NCBI RefSeq assembly: GCF_016908635.1
Contig: NZ_JAFBEG010000001.1
Coordinates: 248,001-312,000 of the forward strand
DNA: 64,000 nucleotides
From: Sporohalobacter salinus
GTDB taxonomy: Bacteria; Bacillota; Halanaerobiia; Halobacteroidales; Acetohalobiaceae
Reading direction: 5' to 3'
The notes below the pieces were generated by a model that was given only the letters and a program-made list of their open reading frames with translations, ran no database searches and was not told the DNA's origin. Position 1 is the first letter of the stretch. Every line of letters starts with the position of its first letter. Of the stretch, positions 26,186 to 34,996 are shown one piece after another. The position numbers and the translations under genes are program-made.

Positions 26186-27397
26186 ATTACTCAAGTATTT
26201 CGCTATAAAGCAAGAGATGAGAATGGTGAACAGTTAGAAGGAACACTAGAAGCTGAGAGTAAAGAAAGTGTTGCCGATAGACTTAGAGATAGGGGATACT
26301 ATATTATTTCAGTTGAAGAAAATATAGAAAGAAGTAATTTAGGAGATATATTGAAGCGATTTAGAAGAGTAAAACTAGAGGATTTAGCGATTTTTTGTCG
26401 TCAATTTGCTACTATGATAGATTCTGGGGTTTCGTTAGTAAGGTCTCTTGATATTCTTAGTAATCAAAAAAGCAATCATAAATTACAAGAAGCAGTTAAT
26501 TCGGTTCAGGAAAGTGTTGAAAGCGGAGCATCCTTGTCTGAAGCTTTAGAGGAAGAGAATCATGTTTTTCCCCGCCTTTTTATCAGTATGGTAGAGGCAG
26601 GAGAGACTGGTGGTATTTTAGATGAAGTATTGTTGGAGATGGCGGATTACTTTGAAAAGGAAAATGAGATGAAACAGAAGATCATATCAGTTTTAGCTTA
26701 TCCGGCAGTTATTACTTTAGTAGCTATAGCGGCAGTTATATTTTTACTTACGTTTGTTTTGCCTACTTTTGTTAATACTTTTTCGTCTCTTGATGTTGAA
26801 TTGCCATTGCTGACACGAATTTTATTGGAAACTAGTAATTTAATATCCAGTTACTGGTATGTAATCTTAGGGATAGGTTTGGCAATTATATTACCTATTT
26901 ATTATTATTACAAGACAGAAAACGGTAAACGGCAGATAGATTTGTTATTGTTGAAATTGCCGTTAATTAGTGATTTAATTATTAAAATATCGGTAGCTAG
27001 ATTTACGCGAACATTGGGAACCTTAATTGAAAGTGGAGTTGCTATTTTAGATGGATTAGAAGTGGTTAGTGGAGTAGTTTCTAATCAAATAGTAGTAGAG
27101 CAGATCAATGAAGCTCGAAATAATATTAGTGCAGGGGAGAGTATGGTTAATCCTCTTCGCGAAGGTGGACTATTTCCCCAGATGGTGCTTCAAATGATTA
27201 GAGTTGGGGAAGAGACTGGTAGTCTAGATCAGATGTTGAATCGAATAGCTCTATTTTATGATCAGGAAGTAGATCATAAAATAGAAGGAATGGTTTCTTT
27301 AATTGAGCCAGCTTTAATTTTGGTATTAGGTTTAGTAGTAGGTAGTATTGTAATTTCAATAATGTTACCAATGTTTAATATGATACAATCCTTTTAA
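26186..27397 (+). CDS. pilC: Type IV pilus inner-membrane platform PilC, probable ATT start
   Basis: 403 aa from ATT at 26186. The family begins M-x-x-(F/Y)-x-YKARD, which here is TQVFRYKARDENG directly after that ATT. AGGGGGGAG (26171-26179) ends six bases upstream, a normal spacing. The only standard start in frame is TTG at 26162; it has no ribosome binding site and would put this purine run inside the protein. Two GspF/T2SSF repeats are present with membrane spans near 165-195, 215-245 and 370-400. It anchors the PilB/PilT motors. Confidence 0.88.
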   Translation: MTQVFRYKARDENGEQLEGTLEAESKESVADRLRDRGYYIISVEENIERSNLGDILKRFRRVKLEDLAIFCRQFATMIDSGVSLVRSLDILSNQKSNHKLQEAVNSVQESVESGASLSEALEEENHVFPRLFISMVEAGETGGILDEVLLEMADYFEKENEMKQKIISVLAYPAVITLVAIAAVIFLLTFVLPTFVNTFSSLDVELPLLTRILLETSNLISSYWYVILGIGLAIILPIYYYYKTENGKRQIDLLLLKLPLISDLIIKISVARFTRTLGTLIESGVAILDGLEVVSGVVSNQIVVEQINEARNNISAGESMVNPLREGGLFPQMVLQMIRVGEETGSLDQMLNRIALFYDQEVDHKIEGMVSLIEPALILVLGLVVGSIVISIMLPMFNMIQSF

Positions 27398-27512
27398 AAA
27401 TAGATTGTAATTATTTAAAGGAGGTGATAAGGGGGGCGGAAGGGAGTTAATGAATTATATAGATATATTTATTATCAGTACGGAACTAAAATTAAACTAA
27501 GGAGGAATAAGA

Positions 27513-27878
27513 ATGATTTCTAAATTAAGAAGAAAAATGAGTTTCATTAATGATGAAGATGGCTTTACATTAATTGAGTTGATGATAGTTATAGGTATAT
27601 TAGGAGTCTTGATTGCGATTGCTGTTCCTAAGTTTAGTGGAATGACAGATGAGGCAGAAGATGTTGCCGTACAAAGTGATTTGAGAAATATTCAAACAGG
27701 AATGTCAATGCATTTTGCTGAGAATACTACTATGACTGCTTTGAGTGATATTACTGATTATGTTGATTTTAATTTAAGTGCTTATTCTTTAGATAGTCCT
27801 CCTACAACAGTAGGTGGTTATCAAGTTAATGTTACTGGTTCATCTTTCATACTTACTCCAGGAGGTATAGGTAAGTAA
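27513..27878 (+). CDS. pilA: Major type IV pilin (prepilin)
   Basis: 121 aa. Leader of 17 residues ending in Gly17, followed by FTLIELMIVIGILGVLIAIA with Glu at +5: a canonical prepilin cleavage and helix. The mature protein is about 104 residues, short, with a Ser/Thr-rich C-terminal half. The precursor is cut and methylated by PilD encoded 2 kb downstream. Strong RBS AAGGAGGA. A hairpin right after the gene could raise its mRNA level over downstream genes, as expected for the most abundant product. Confidence 0.9.
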   Translation: MISKLRRKMSFINDEDGFTLIELMIVIGILGVLIAIAVPKFSGMTDEAEDVAVQSDLRNIQTGMSMHFAENTTMTALSDITDYVDFNLSAYSLDSPPTTVGGYQVNVTGSSFILTPGGIGK

Positions 27879-27887
27879 TTTACAATC

Positions 27888-27916
27888 AGCACCAGCTGCT
27901 AATAGCGGCTGGTGCT
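27888..27916 (+). terminator. Hairpin after the pilin gene, partial terminator or mRNA stabiliser
   Basis: AGCACCAGCTGCT (27888-27900) pairs with AGCGGCTGGTGCT (27904-27916), 13 bp with one G-U. No T-run follows, so it may protect the pilin mRNA 3' end or attenuate only weakly. Confidence 0.6.
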
Positions 27917-28005
27917 AATTATCCATCATTATCTACTGAGTAAAAATATGGAAATAAGTGAGAACAAATAGTATTATAATTTTAAAGTAAGTTAGGAGAT
28001 TAAAT

Positions 28006-29799
28006 ATGGAAGAGGTTAAAAATAAATTTAATAACATTAAATATTTACTTCCTATAGCTTTTATATTGGCAATAGTGCCTTTGATAGTATTTGCCAAAAA
28101 AATTTCAATTAGTGGAATCTTAAAAAGTTATTGGTCAAAACAATTGGATTTCTTTTCTTACTATAAGATGATAGTTTTTTTAATTGCAGTTTTAGCAGCA
28201 ACAATTTCAGTTTTGATATATTTTTTTAAAAGGAAAAGGTTGAAAAGGACTTTTCATTATTTACTAATGGAGATTTATGGGATTTTAATTATTATTTCAA
28301 CTATTTATTCTACTTTTACTTCAGTGGCTTTATGGGGATTTCCTGATCGCTATGAAGGAATGTTTGTTTTATTAGGATACTTAGTAGTTCTGTTTGTAAC
28401 GATTAATTTAGTAGAGTATAAGTCAGATATAAAGTTTTTGCTTTCTTCATTATTAATTTCTGCTGTAGTAATATCAGTGATAGGAATTTTGCAATATTTT
28501 GGGGTTGATGTGTTAACTACGGCATTTGGTAAGAAATTTATTTTGCCGTCTAGTCTTTATACTATAGCTGATAATATAAATGCTAAATTTGATTATGCTT
28601 TTTCTACTCTCTATAATCCTAATTATATGGGTAGTTATACAGGAATGTTGTTGTCGTTAATTTTAGTTTTATACACTTTAACTTCAGAGAATCGAAGAAA
28701 GATAATATTGGGTTGTTTTGGTTTAGTGGTTTTTGCTGGTTGGTTAGCTTGTTTATCTCGGGCTGGAATGATAGGTGGTTTTTGTAGTATCATTTTCTTA
28801 ATAGTGATTTTACGTCGGGAGTTAAAGAATAATTGGAAATCTTTAGTTATATTGGCAATTGGTTTTATATTTATTTTTGTAGGAATGAATTATGTTGGTG
28901 ATGGTAGATTAGTAAGAGAGGTATTTTCTTTTGGACAAGAAATTCAAATAGCTACTGGAAGGAAAACAGGAGAATTTAAAGATATTATAATTAATAAAGA
29001 TCAATTAACGATAATTACTGAAGAAGAAAAATTACAGATTAATTTTACAAAGGATAATTCATTTATATTTACAGATGAAACTGGTAAAAAAATTGATTAT
29101 GAAGTAGGAAAAGACAGTGGTATAATAAAGTTAAAGAATGATAAATATCAAGACTATAAATTTAAATTAGTTTCTAAGAAAGGACTTTTGCATTTTGAGT
29201 ATGGTTCTTCTGAAGTTGGTAAGAAAAAAGTTAATTTTAAGATAACAACTGAACCAGAGAGAGGTTTCTGGATTATGGGATTTGCTGATAAGGCTTACAA
29301 AACAGGTTCGATTGAGAAGTGGGGGTTTGAAGGTCGAGAAAATTTAGGTTCAAATCGAGGATATATTTGGTCTAGATCGTTGCCGATGTTAAAGGATACA
29401 ATTATAACTGGTTATGGACCTGATACTTATGCTCTTTATTTTCCTCAATATGACAATATAGGTAAATTAATTGCATTTAATAGAACTAGAGTTATAGTAG
29501 ATAAACCACATAATATGTATTTGCAAATAGCAATTAATACAGGAGTTATTTCATTATTAGTTGTATTATTAATGTTTGGGAAGTATATATTATCTAGTTT
29601 GAAGCTTTATTGGAATAATGAGTTTAATGATTTTTACAGTCAAGTAGGAATAGGAGTTTTTATGGCGGTGATTGCTTATTTAATAGCCGGATTATTTAAT
29701 GATAGTGTAATTTCAGTGGCACCGGTATTTTGGGTTTTGTTTGGAATTGGGATTAGTATTAATATGAAGTTGAAAAAATTGCAAGAAGAGACTAGTTAA
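28006..29799 (+). CDS. O-antigen ligase-like (Wzy_C family) membrane protein in the pilus operon
   Basis: 597 aa with about twelve hydrophobic helices. A central Wzy_C-type core (LYNPNYMGSYTGMLLSLIL, ACLSRAGMIGGFCSI) is followed by a hydrophilic loop of roughly 170 residues (about 300-480) and further helices with DKPHNMYLQIAINTGV, where the His is a typical catalytic position. Family members transfer lipid-linked glycans to lipid A, to S-layer proteins or to pilins. Its position between the pilin and PilD genes suggests pilin glycosylation, but this is inference. Confidence 0.75.
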   Translation: MEEVKNKFNNIKYLLPIAFILAIVPLIVFAKKISISGILKSYWSKQLDFFSYYKMIVFLIAVLAATISVLIYFFKRKRLKRTFHYLLMEIYGILIIISTIYSTFTSVALWGFPDRYEGMFVLLGYLVVLFVTINLVEYKSDIKFLLSSLLISAVVISVIGILQYFGVDVLTTAFGKKFILPSSLYTIADNINAKFDYAFSTLYNPNYMGSYTGMLLSLILVLYTLTSENRRKIILGCFGLVVFAGWLACLSRAGMIGGFCSIIFLIVILRRELKNNWKSLVILAIGFIFIFVGMNYVGDGRLVREVFSFGQEIQIATGRKTGEFKDIIINKDQLTIITEEEKLQINFTKDNSFIFTDETGKKIDYEVGKDSGIIKLKNDKYQDYKFKLVSKKGLLHFEYGSSEVGKKKVNFKITTEPERGFWIMGFADKAYKTGSIEKWGFEGRENLGSNRGYIWSRSLPMLKDTIITGYGPDTYALYFPQYDNIGKLIAFNRTRVIVDKPHNMYLQIAINTGVISLLVVLLMFGKYILSSLKLYWNNEFNDFYSQVGIGVFMAVIAYLIAGLFNDSVISVAPVFWVLFGIGISINMKLKKLQEETS

Positions 29800-29830
29800 A
29801 ATTATTTATAGAAGAATAGGTGGCTGAATA

Positions 29831-30574
29831 ATGTTAGTTATAATTTTTATTTGTGGTCTTATGATAGGAAGTTTCTTAAATGTGGTAATCTATCGTTTGC
29901 CCAAGGAAGAATCAATAATTTTTTCGCGTTCCTATTGTACTAGTTGTCAGACAGAGTTAGGAGTAGTTGATTTAATTCCTGTAATTAGTTTTTTGTTTGC
30001 TAGGGGTAAATGTCGATATTGTGGAGGAAAGATTTCTTATCAGTATCCGTTAGTAGAACTTTTAACTGGAATTTTATTTTTAATATTATTTCAGCAGTAT
30101 CATTTTAGTATTGAATTTGGAGTTTATGCTTTTTTATCATTACTTTTGATAGTTAGTTCTTTTATCGATTTTAAGCATCAGATTATACCTAATCGTATTA
30201 CATATTTTGGATTTATCTCTGGAATTATACTTAGTTTATTATTTAATCATATAACTATTATATCAGCTTTATTAGGAGCAGTGATACCAGCAGGATTCTT
30301 GTTTTTAATTTCAGTTATAACTAAAGGCGGATTAGGAATGGGTGATGTTAAATTTGTAGCTATGGTAGGAAGCTATTTAGGAGCTGGATATACCTTAATA
30401 GGTATTTTTATTGGATCTATTGTTGGTTCTGTTATTGGATTGCTTTTAATCATATCTGGGATTAAAAGTAGAAAGTCTAGAATTCCTTTTGGTCCTTTGC
30501 TGGCGTTAGGAAATTTATTGATGCTTTTAAAGGGGGCGGCTATTATTGATTTCTATTTTAAACTTTGGAATTAG
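29831..30574 (+). CDS. pilD: Prepilin peptidase / N-methyltransferase
   Basis: 247 aa. N-terminal methyltransferase domain with GSFLNVVIYRLP and a CxxC...CxxC zinc site (CTSC, CRYC). The peptidase aspartates are in SFIDFKHQIIPN and GGLGMGDVKFVAMVG. Multiple membrane spans. It cleaves leader peptides of the pilin and minor pilins encoded around it and methylates the new N-terminus. Confidence 0.95.
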   Translation: MLVIIFICGLMIGSFLNVVIYRLPKEESIIFSRSYCTSCQTELGVVDLIPVISFLFARGKCRYCGGKISYQYPLVELLTGILFLILFQQYHFSIEFGVYAFLSLLLIVSSFIDFKHQIIPNRITYFGFISGIILSLLFNHITIISALLGAVIPAGFLFLISVITKGGLGMGDVKFVAMVGSYLGAGYTLIGIFIGSIVGSVIGLLLIISGIKSRKSRIPFGPLLALGNLLMLLKGAAIIDFYFKLWN

Positions 30575-30611
30575 ACAGTATTATAAGAAGAACAGTAGGG
30601 GTTAAGAGGCA

Positions 30612-31088
30612 ATGAACATTTTAGAGGAAGAAAGAAGCTTTATATTAATAGAATTATTAATAGTGGTAAGTATTTTTGGTGTTTTAGTAGGAATGTTTAC
30701 TTTTGGAATGAGAGATATTATAGGGTATTATCGGTTGAAAGCGCAGGTTGGTGAAATAGTGTCTATGCTCAATAAAGCAAAATACTGGTCTATCAATAAA
30801 CAAGAAAAATATGGTGTTAAATTTAATTTAGGTAACGATACATATACTCTTTTTAGATATAATGATGGTAATGAGTTTGAAACTAAAGATTCTAATCAGG
30901 GGATAGATATTTATGTTTCGGATAGAGTTCACTTTACTCCTGAAGGAACAGCAGATTATGGAGAGGTAAAATTAAAAAATGATAATGAAGAAAAGTATAG
31001 AATATATGTTTATTCTGTTACAGGTCGAATTTCAGTAGAAAAATGGGATAAAAAGAAAAGAAAATTTGTTGATAAGCTAGATTATTAA
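30612..31088 (+). CDS. GspH/FimT-like minor pilin with Ser at the cleavage site
   Basis: 158 aa. Short leader MNILEEERS followed by FILIELLIVVSIFGVLVG with Glu at +5. The residue before the cut is Ser9 rather than Gly, unusual for PilD substrates. The mature protein has a GspH-like beta-rich region (LNKAKYWSINKQEKYGVKFN). Probably a minor pilin that primes assembly. Third of a series of prepilin-like genes; the RBS is weak. Confidence 0.75.
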   Translation: MNILEEERSFILIELLIVVSIFGVLVGMFTFGMRDIIGYYRLKAQVGEIVSMLNKAKYWSINKQEKYGVKFNLGNDTYTLFRYNDGNEFETKDSNQGIDIYVSDRVHFTPEGTADYGEVKLKNDNEEKYRIYVYSVTGRISVEKWDKKKRKFVDKLDY

Positions 31089-31117
31089 GTTCTTTATATA
31101 ATATTGGAGTGATTGTA

Positions 31118-31501
31118 GTGGTATTTAAATTTAATTGGCAGCAAGAAAGAGGAATGACTCTAATTGAAGTATTGGTAGGTATTACTATTTTAGCTGTTAT
31201 CTTAATTTCAATATTAGGTTATTTTGTTCGCAGTACAAAAGTAGTGAGTGAAACAGAAAAGAGATCTATAGCTTTAAATCTGGCTCAGAAAAAGATGGAA
31301 GAACTTAAGGGAATGGAGTTTGACAATTTGAGTGAGGAAGATGAAGATTATGGAGATATTGATGATTATCCTGAGTTTAAAAGAGAAGTTGATCTTGAGC
31401 TAGAAGAATCTAATCTTCAAGGAGTAACTGTAATAGTTTCTTGGCAAAGTGGTGATTCTGAAAATTCCATTAGACTTGAAACATATATTGCAAGAAGGTG
31501 A
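31118..31501 (+). CDS. Minor pilin (PilV/GspI-like)
   Basis: 127 aa from GTG 31118, spaced 8 bases from GGAG (31106-31109); an upstream in-frame GTG at 31109 overlaps that site. Leader ends ERG12, followed by MTLIEVLVGITILAVILIS with Glu at +5. The rest is short, acidic and matches PilV/GspI minor pilins (ALNLAQKKMEELKGMEFD). A likely component of the pilus-tip priming complex. Confidence 0.78.
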   Translation: MVFKFNWQQERGMTLIEVLVGITILAVILISILGYFVRSTKVVSETEKRSIALNLAQKKMEELKGMEFDNLSEEDEDYGDIDDYPEFKREVDLELEESNLQGVTVIVSWQSGDSENSIRLETYIARR

Positions 31502-31509
31502 TAAATTAG

Positions 31510-32100
31510 ATGTTGGAAAATTATGACAACGAAAGAGCGTTTACATTAATTGAAATATTAATTGTACTGGCAATTGTAGGAGTAGTTGGTGCTGCTATTT
31601 CTAATGTGTTGTTAACTGGTATGAATGTTCGCGACTTTAATCGACAGCAAGTAGACCTTCAACAGAGTGGTAGAGGGGTTATGATTAGATTAGAAAAAGA
31701 CATACGAGCGGCTGAGGAAGCAAGGGTAGAGGATGCAAATGGAATGACTGGAGGTCAATTAGTATTGCGATTTAGAGATTTAGATAATGACGTTTATCAT
31801 TATGCTAGATATGTATTTTATGATAGTAAATTGGGATGGGGAGAATTAAATAGTACTGATACGGTAGAGAATAATGATATTTGGGATACTGATCAGGATG
31901 AATGGCCAACAAATGAGGATTGGAATGGACATAGACATCCACTTACTGCTGAAATAATTGCGGAAGATGATTATAATGATAAAGGGCTTTTTGAATATGA
32001 CTTAGATTTTCAAACTGTAGAGATAACTTTATATTTAGAGCTTGGTGATAGAGAATATAACATTATTAATACCGCTCACCTTAGGCTACCTAATCGGTAG
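31510..32100 (+). CDS. Minor pilin (PilW/GspJ-like) with Ala at the cleavage site
   Basis: 196 aa. Leader MLENYDNERA followed by FTLIEILIVLAIVGVVGAA with Glu at +5; the residue before the cut is Ala instead of Gly. The segment VDLQQSGRGVMIRLEKDIRAAEEA is typical of PilW/GspJ proteins. Starts 8 bases after the previous stop, with RBS AAGGTGAT. Confidence 0.78.
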   Translation: MLENYDNERAFTLIEILIVLAIVGVVGAAISNVLLTGMNVRDFNRQQVDLQQSGRGVMIRLEKDIRAAEEARVEDANGMTGGQLVLRFRDLDNDVYHYARYVFYDSKLGWGELNSTDTVENNDIWDTDQDEWPTNEDWNGHRHPLTAEIIAEDDYNDKGLFEYDLDFQTVEITLYLELGDREYNIINTAHLRLPNR

Positions 32101-32116
32101 AAGGGAGGTAAAAGTT

Positions 32117-33340
32117 ATGTGGAATAGAGAAGAGGGATCAGTAATTATTTTAGCATTAGTAACTGTTGTTGTTTTATCGACTCTAGTTACCGTTTCTGCC
32201 CAGATGATATCAAATGAAATTGAAATTAATAATTATAATGAAAATAAAACTGAGGCTTTTTATGCAGCTGAGGCTGGAATAGAAAAATCTTATAATAAAA
32301 TGTATAATAATTTATCATACTATTTATCATTGGATGAAAATGATGCAGATGTAATGAGAGATAGGCTTAATGATCCTAATGAAATTTATAATATAACAAA
32401 TGTTAATATTGAGAATGAGGATAGTTCTATTTATAGAACATATATGATTACGTCTGAGGATACTAATGGAGAAGTTAGTATTACTGTTGAAATTAGGGTG
32501 AGTTCTATTAGTCAAAATACAGTATCGGCAGGTGGTGATGTAGATACTAATATTTTAGAATTATTTAATGTAGAGCTTATTAATACGAATATTAGTGGAA
32601 ATGTGGAGGAAGGATTAGCTGAAGAGTCATTGCCGACTTTTTTTGCTCCTGATGATCCTAATGATCCGGATTATCAAAAGTATGATGGTTATGTAACATA
32701 TCAGTCAGATAAAAAAGAGGATATTAAATTTGCAGATGATTCTGAAATAAAAAATGGTTCTAAAATAGAATTAACTGATAAAGCAAAAGGCGACTTTTAT
32801 TTTTCTGATCAAGATACCTTTGAAGAAAAATATGATGATTTAAATGGAGGTATTTTGGGAGTTGACATTGCTTCAGATGTAGATTTACCATCAGGGAAAA
32901 TAATTTATCATAATGGTGATTTGAAGTTAGGTAGCTTCTTTGGCAATATTAAGGGAGGAACAGCAGAGAAACCTTCGGTTGTAGTTGTAAATGGAAGTTT
33001 AACTTATGATAGTGGTCTTAATAGCATAGAGGATGTTATTTTTATAGTTAAAGATGATTTTAAATTAAATCAGACAAGTTTAACTGCTAATAGAACTTTC
33101 GTTTATACAGCAGGAAATTTAAATATTGGAGGAGCTATTCTCGATACAAGTCTTTATGGGAATTATGATGGAATGCTTTTAGCTAGAGGTAATGCAATTA
33201 TAAAAATGTTATTAGGAGAGGGGTTAATTGGTCCTGCAGTAGAATATGAAGATATTAATATTAGATTGATTGCTCGATTACTTCAAGACAATGATAACTC
33301 ATTTTTTGTACCGGAAATAATTTCATGGGAAGAAAACTAA
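32117..33340 (+). CDS. PilX-like pilus assembly protein
   Basis: 407 aa from ATG 32117, placed by AAGGGAGGT at 32101-32108. N-terminal EEGSVIILALVTVVVLSTLV gives a pilin-like helix without the +5 Glu, followed by EAFYAAEAGIEKSYNKM, the PilX hallmark. The body is acidic and contains a long beta-helix-like stretch (about 230-380), longer than classical PilX proteins. It probably belongs to the minor-pilin complex at the pilus tip. Confidence 0.75.
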   Translation: MWNREEGSVIILALVTVVVLSTLVTVSAQMISNEIEINNYNENKTEAFYAAEAGIEKSYNKMYNNLSYYLSLDENDADVMRDRLNDPNEIYNITNVNIENEDSSIYRTYMITSEDTNGEVSITVEIRVSSISQNTVSAGGDVDTNILELFNVELINTNISGNVEEGLAEESLPTFFAPDDPNDPDYQKYDGYVTYQSDKKEDIKFADDSEIKNGSKIELTDKAKGDFYFSDQDTFEEKYDDLNGGILGVDIASDVDLPSGKIIYHNGDLKLGSFFGNIKGGTAEKPSVVVVNGSLTYDSGLNSIEDVIFIVKDDFKLNQTSLTANRTFVYTAGNLNIGGAILDTSLYGNYDGMLLARGNAIIKMLLGEGLIGPAVEYEDINIRLIARLLQDNDNSFFVPEIISWEEN

Positions 33341-33369
33341 ATTAATAATTTTATAATGGAGGTGAGTCA

Positions 33370-34428
33370 ATGAGAATAATTAAAGACTTAAAAGAAAGAG
33401 TTAGTACTATGTTTAACACTGATGTAATTGGATTTGATATTGGGGAGGGATTAATTAAATTAGTAGAAGTTAATCTTAAGCAGGGTAATATTCAGCTTAG
33501 TGATTTAGCTATTACCTCCACTCCTTCTGGTGCTATAGTAGATGGTAAATTGAAAGATATAAATTCTTTGGTTGAACAGATAGAACCTTTATTAAAGAAT
33601 AATAGTTTTAAAGCGGAACAAGTAGTAACTGCTATTAGTGGAGAAGAGGTAATTATTAGAACTATTGAGATACCTAATATGGATGAGGAAGAATTGGATG
33701 AGGTGATTTATTGGGAGGCGCAAGAACAGATTCCAATTTCAGTAGAAAGTGCTATCTTAGATTATGAAATTATTACTCAAAAACCTGACGGTAATTACGA
33801 ACTGATGTTAGTAGCAGTTGCCAGAGATTTAATTAATAAATATATAGAACTATTTAATAATTTAGGACTGCAGCCAGTAGCAATCGAGATAGAACCAACA
33901 GCAGCTGCTAGAGTGATTAATTATCTATATTCTAAAGAAACAATTTGTTTAGTAGATATAGGAACTGGAACTACTGATGTTTCGATTTTTAGTAATGGGG
34001 AATTGATATTTACTAGAACTATAGATATATCTGGTTATGATATTACTGAAGAAATAATGGATAGTCAGAACTTGAATTTTGTAGAAGCAGAAGAATATAA
34101 GAGGAGTCATAACTTTTTTGAAGATTCAGACTTAAATATATTAATTAGAAATTTACTGACGGCTATCTATCGATCATTAGATTATTTTCAGGTTCAGTAT
34201 AAGGAATACGATATAGAGAAACTAGTTTTAACCGGTGGTGAAAGCAATTTGATTGGACTTGATACTCATTTAGAGAATGAATTTGAAGTAGAGACAGAAA
34301 GGTTGGATCTTTTATCCAGTATAGATTCGACAGTGAATCATTTAAACCAACGTGAATTAGCAGATATAAGTCAACTTTTAAATGTTGGAATTGGACTTGC
34401 TATGCGGGAGGGAGAAGACAATGGTTAA
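33370..34428 (+). CDS. pilM: Type IV pilus assembly protein PilM
   Basis: 352 aa cytoplasmic actin/FtsA-like ATPase fold. VIGFDIGEGLIKLVEV, the segment YWEAQEQIPISVESAILDYE, ICLVDIGTGTTDVSIF and LVLTGGESNLIGL are the expected nucleotide-site motifs. It links the motor to the membrane complex through the N-terminus of PilN, whose gene overlaps its end by 8 bases. RBS GGAGGTGA. Confidence 0.93.
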   Translation: MRIIKDLKERVSTMFNTDVIGFDIGEGLIKLVEVNLKQGNIQLSDLAITSTPSGAIVDGKLKDINSLVEQIEPLLKNNSFKAEQVVTAISGEEVIIRTIEIPNMDEEELDEVIYWEAQEQIPISVESAILDYEIITQKPDGNYELMLVAVARDLINKYIELFNNLGLQPVAIEIEPTAAARVINYLYSKETICLVDIGTGTTDVSIFSNGELIFTRTIDISGYDITEEIMDSQNLNFVEAEEYKRSHNFFEDSDLNILIRNLLTAIYRSLDYFQVQYKEYDIEKLVLTGGESNLIGLDTHLENEFEVETERLDLLSSIDSTVNHLNQRELADISQLLNVGIGLAMREGEDNG

Positions 34429-34996
34429 TTTATTACCTCCAGAATATATAGAAAAAACTAAAATAAATATAGATAAGTTTTTAATTGGAGCTTTAGTTGT
34501 TAGCTTATTATTAATTCCTTTATCCTATTATATTCAATTAAGAGTTAAGATTAATAGAGTAGAAAATAAGATAGGGGTTGTTAATACAGAGTTAAATAAA
34601 ATTAGTAAGGAGAGTAATAGGCTGAATAAGTTGAAACAAGATTATAAAAGTCTAAAAAATAGTCTACAGAAAAGAAAAAAAATAGTAGGAGATAAGCTTA
34701 ATTGGATTATCATTTTAAAAGAATTAAGGCGAATAACTCCTAATAAAGCTTGGATTAAAGATTTTAAAGTGGCTAAGCATAAACTTTTTGAGCTTAAAGG
34801 TCATGCTTTAAATAATAAACAGTTAGGATTGATGGTGGACAAGTTAAGTTCATCTTCTTACTTTAGAGATATAACTGTTGATTTTTCTCGTCAGAAAAAG
34901 ATTAAAAAAGATGGATATAAAAAGCAGACTACAATTTATTATCAAATAAGCGGTAAATTAAAAAGAAATGTTGGTGATAATAATGAGGTGGAGTAA
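34421..34996 (+). CDS. pilN: Type IV pilus assembly protein PilN
   Basis: 191 aa from ATG 34421, preceded by GGGAGGGAGAAG. Begins MVNLLPPEY, the INLLP-type peptide that binds PilM. One membrane span (about 23-43), then a coiled-coil periplasmic segment rich in Lys/Asn and a ferredoxin-like C-terminal domain with RRITPNKAWIKDF. Pairs with PilO in the alignment complex. Confidence 0.9.
   Translation: MVNLLPPEYIEKTKINIDKFLIGALVVSLLLIPLSYYIQLRVKINRVENKIGVVNTELNKISKESNRLNKLKQDYKSLKNSLQKRKKIVGDKLNWIIILKELRRITPNKAWIKDFKVAKHKLFELKGHALNNKQLGLMVDKLSSSSYFRDITVDFSRQKKIKKDGYKKQTTIYYQISGKLKRNVGDNNEVE

Noticed and set aside
27450-27500. A 16-codon gene before the pilin
   Set aside because: The ribosome binding site is poorly spaced and the peptide shows no recognisable pattern; kept only as part of the orphan-site finding.
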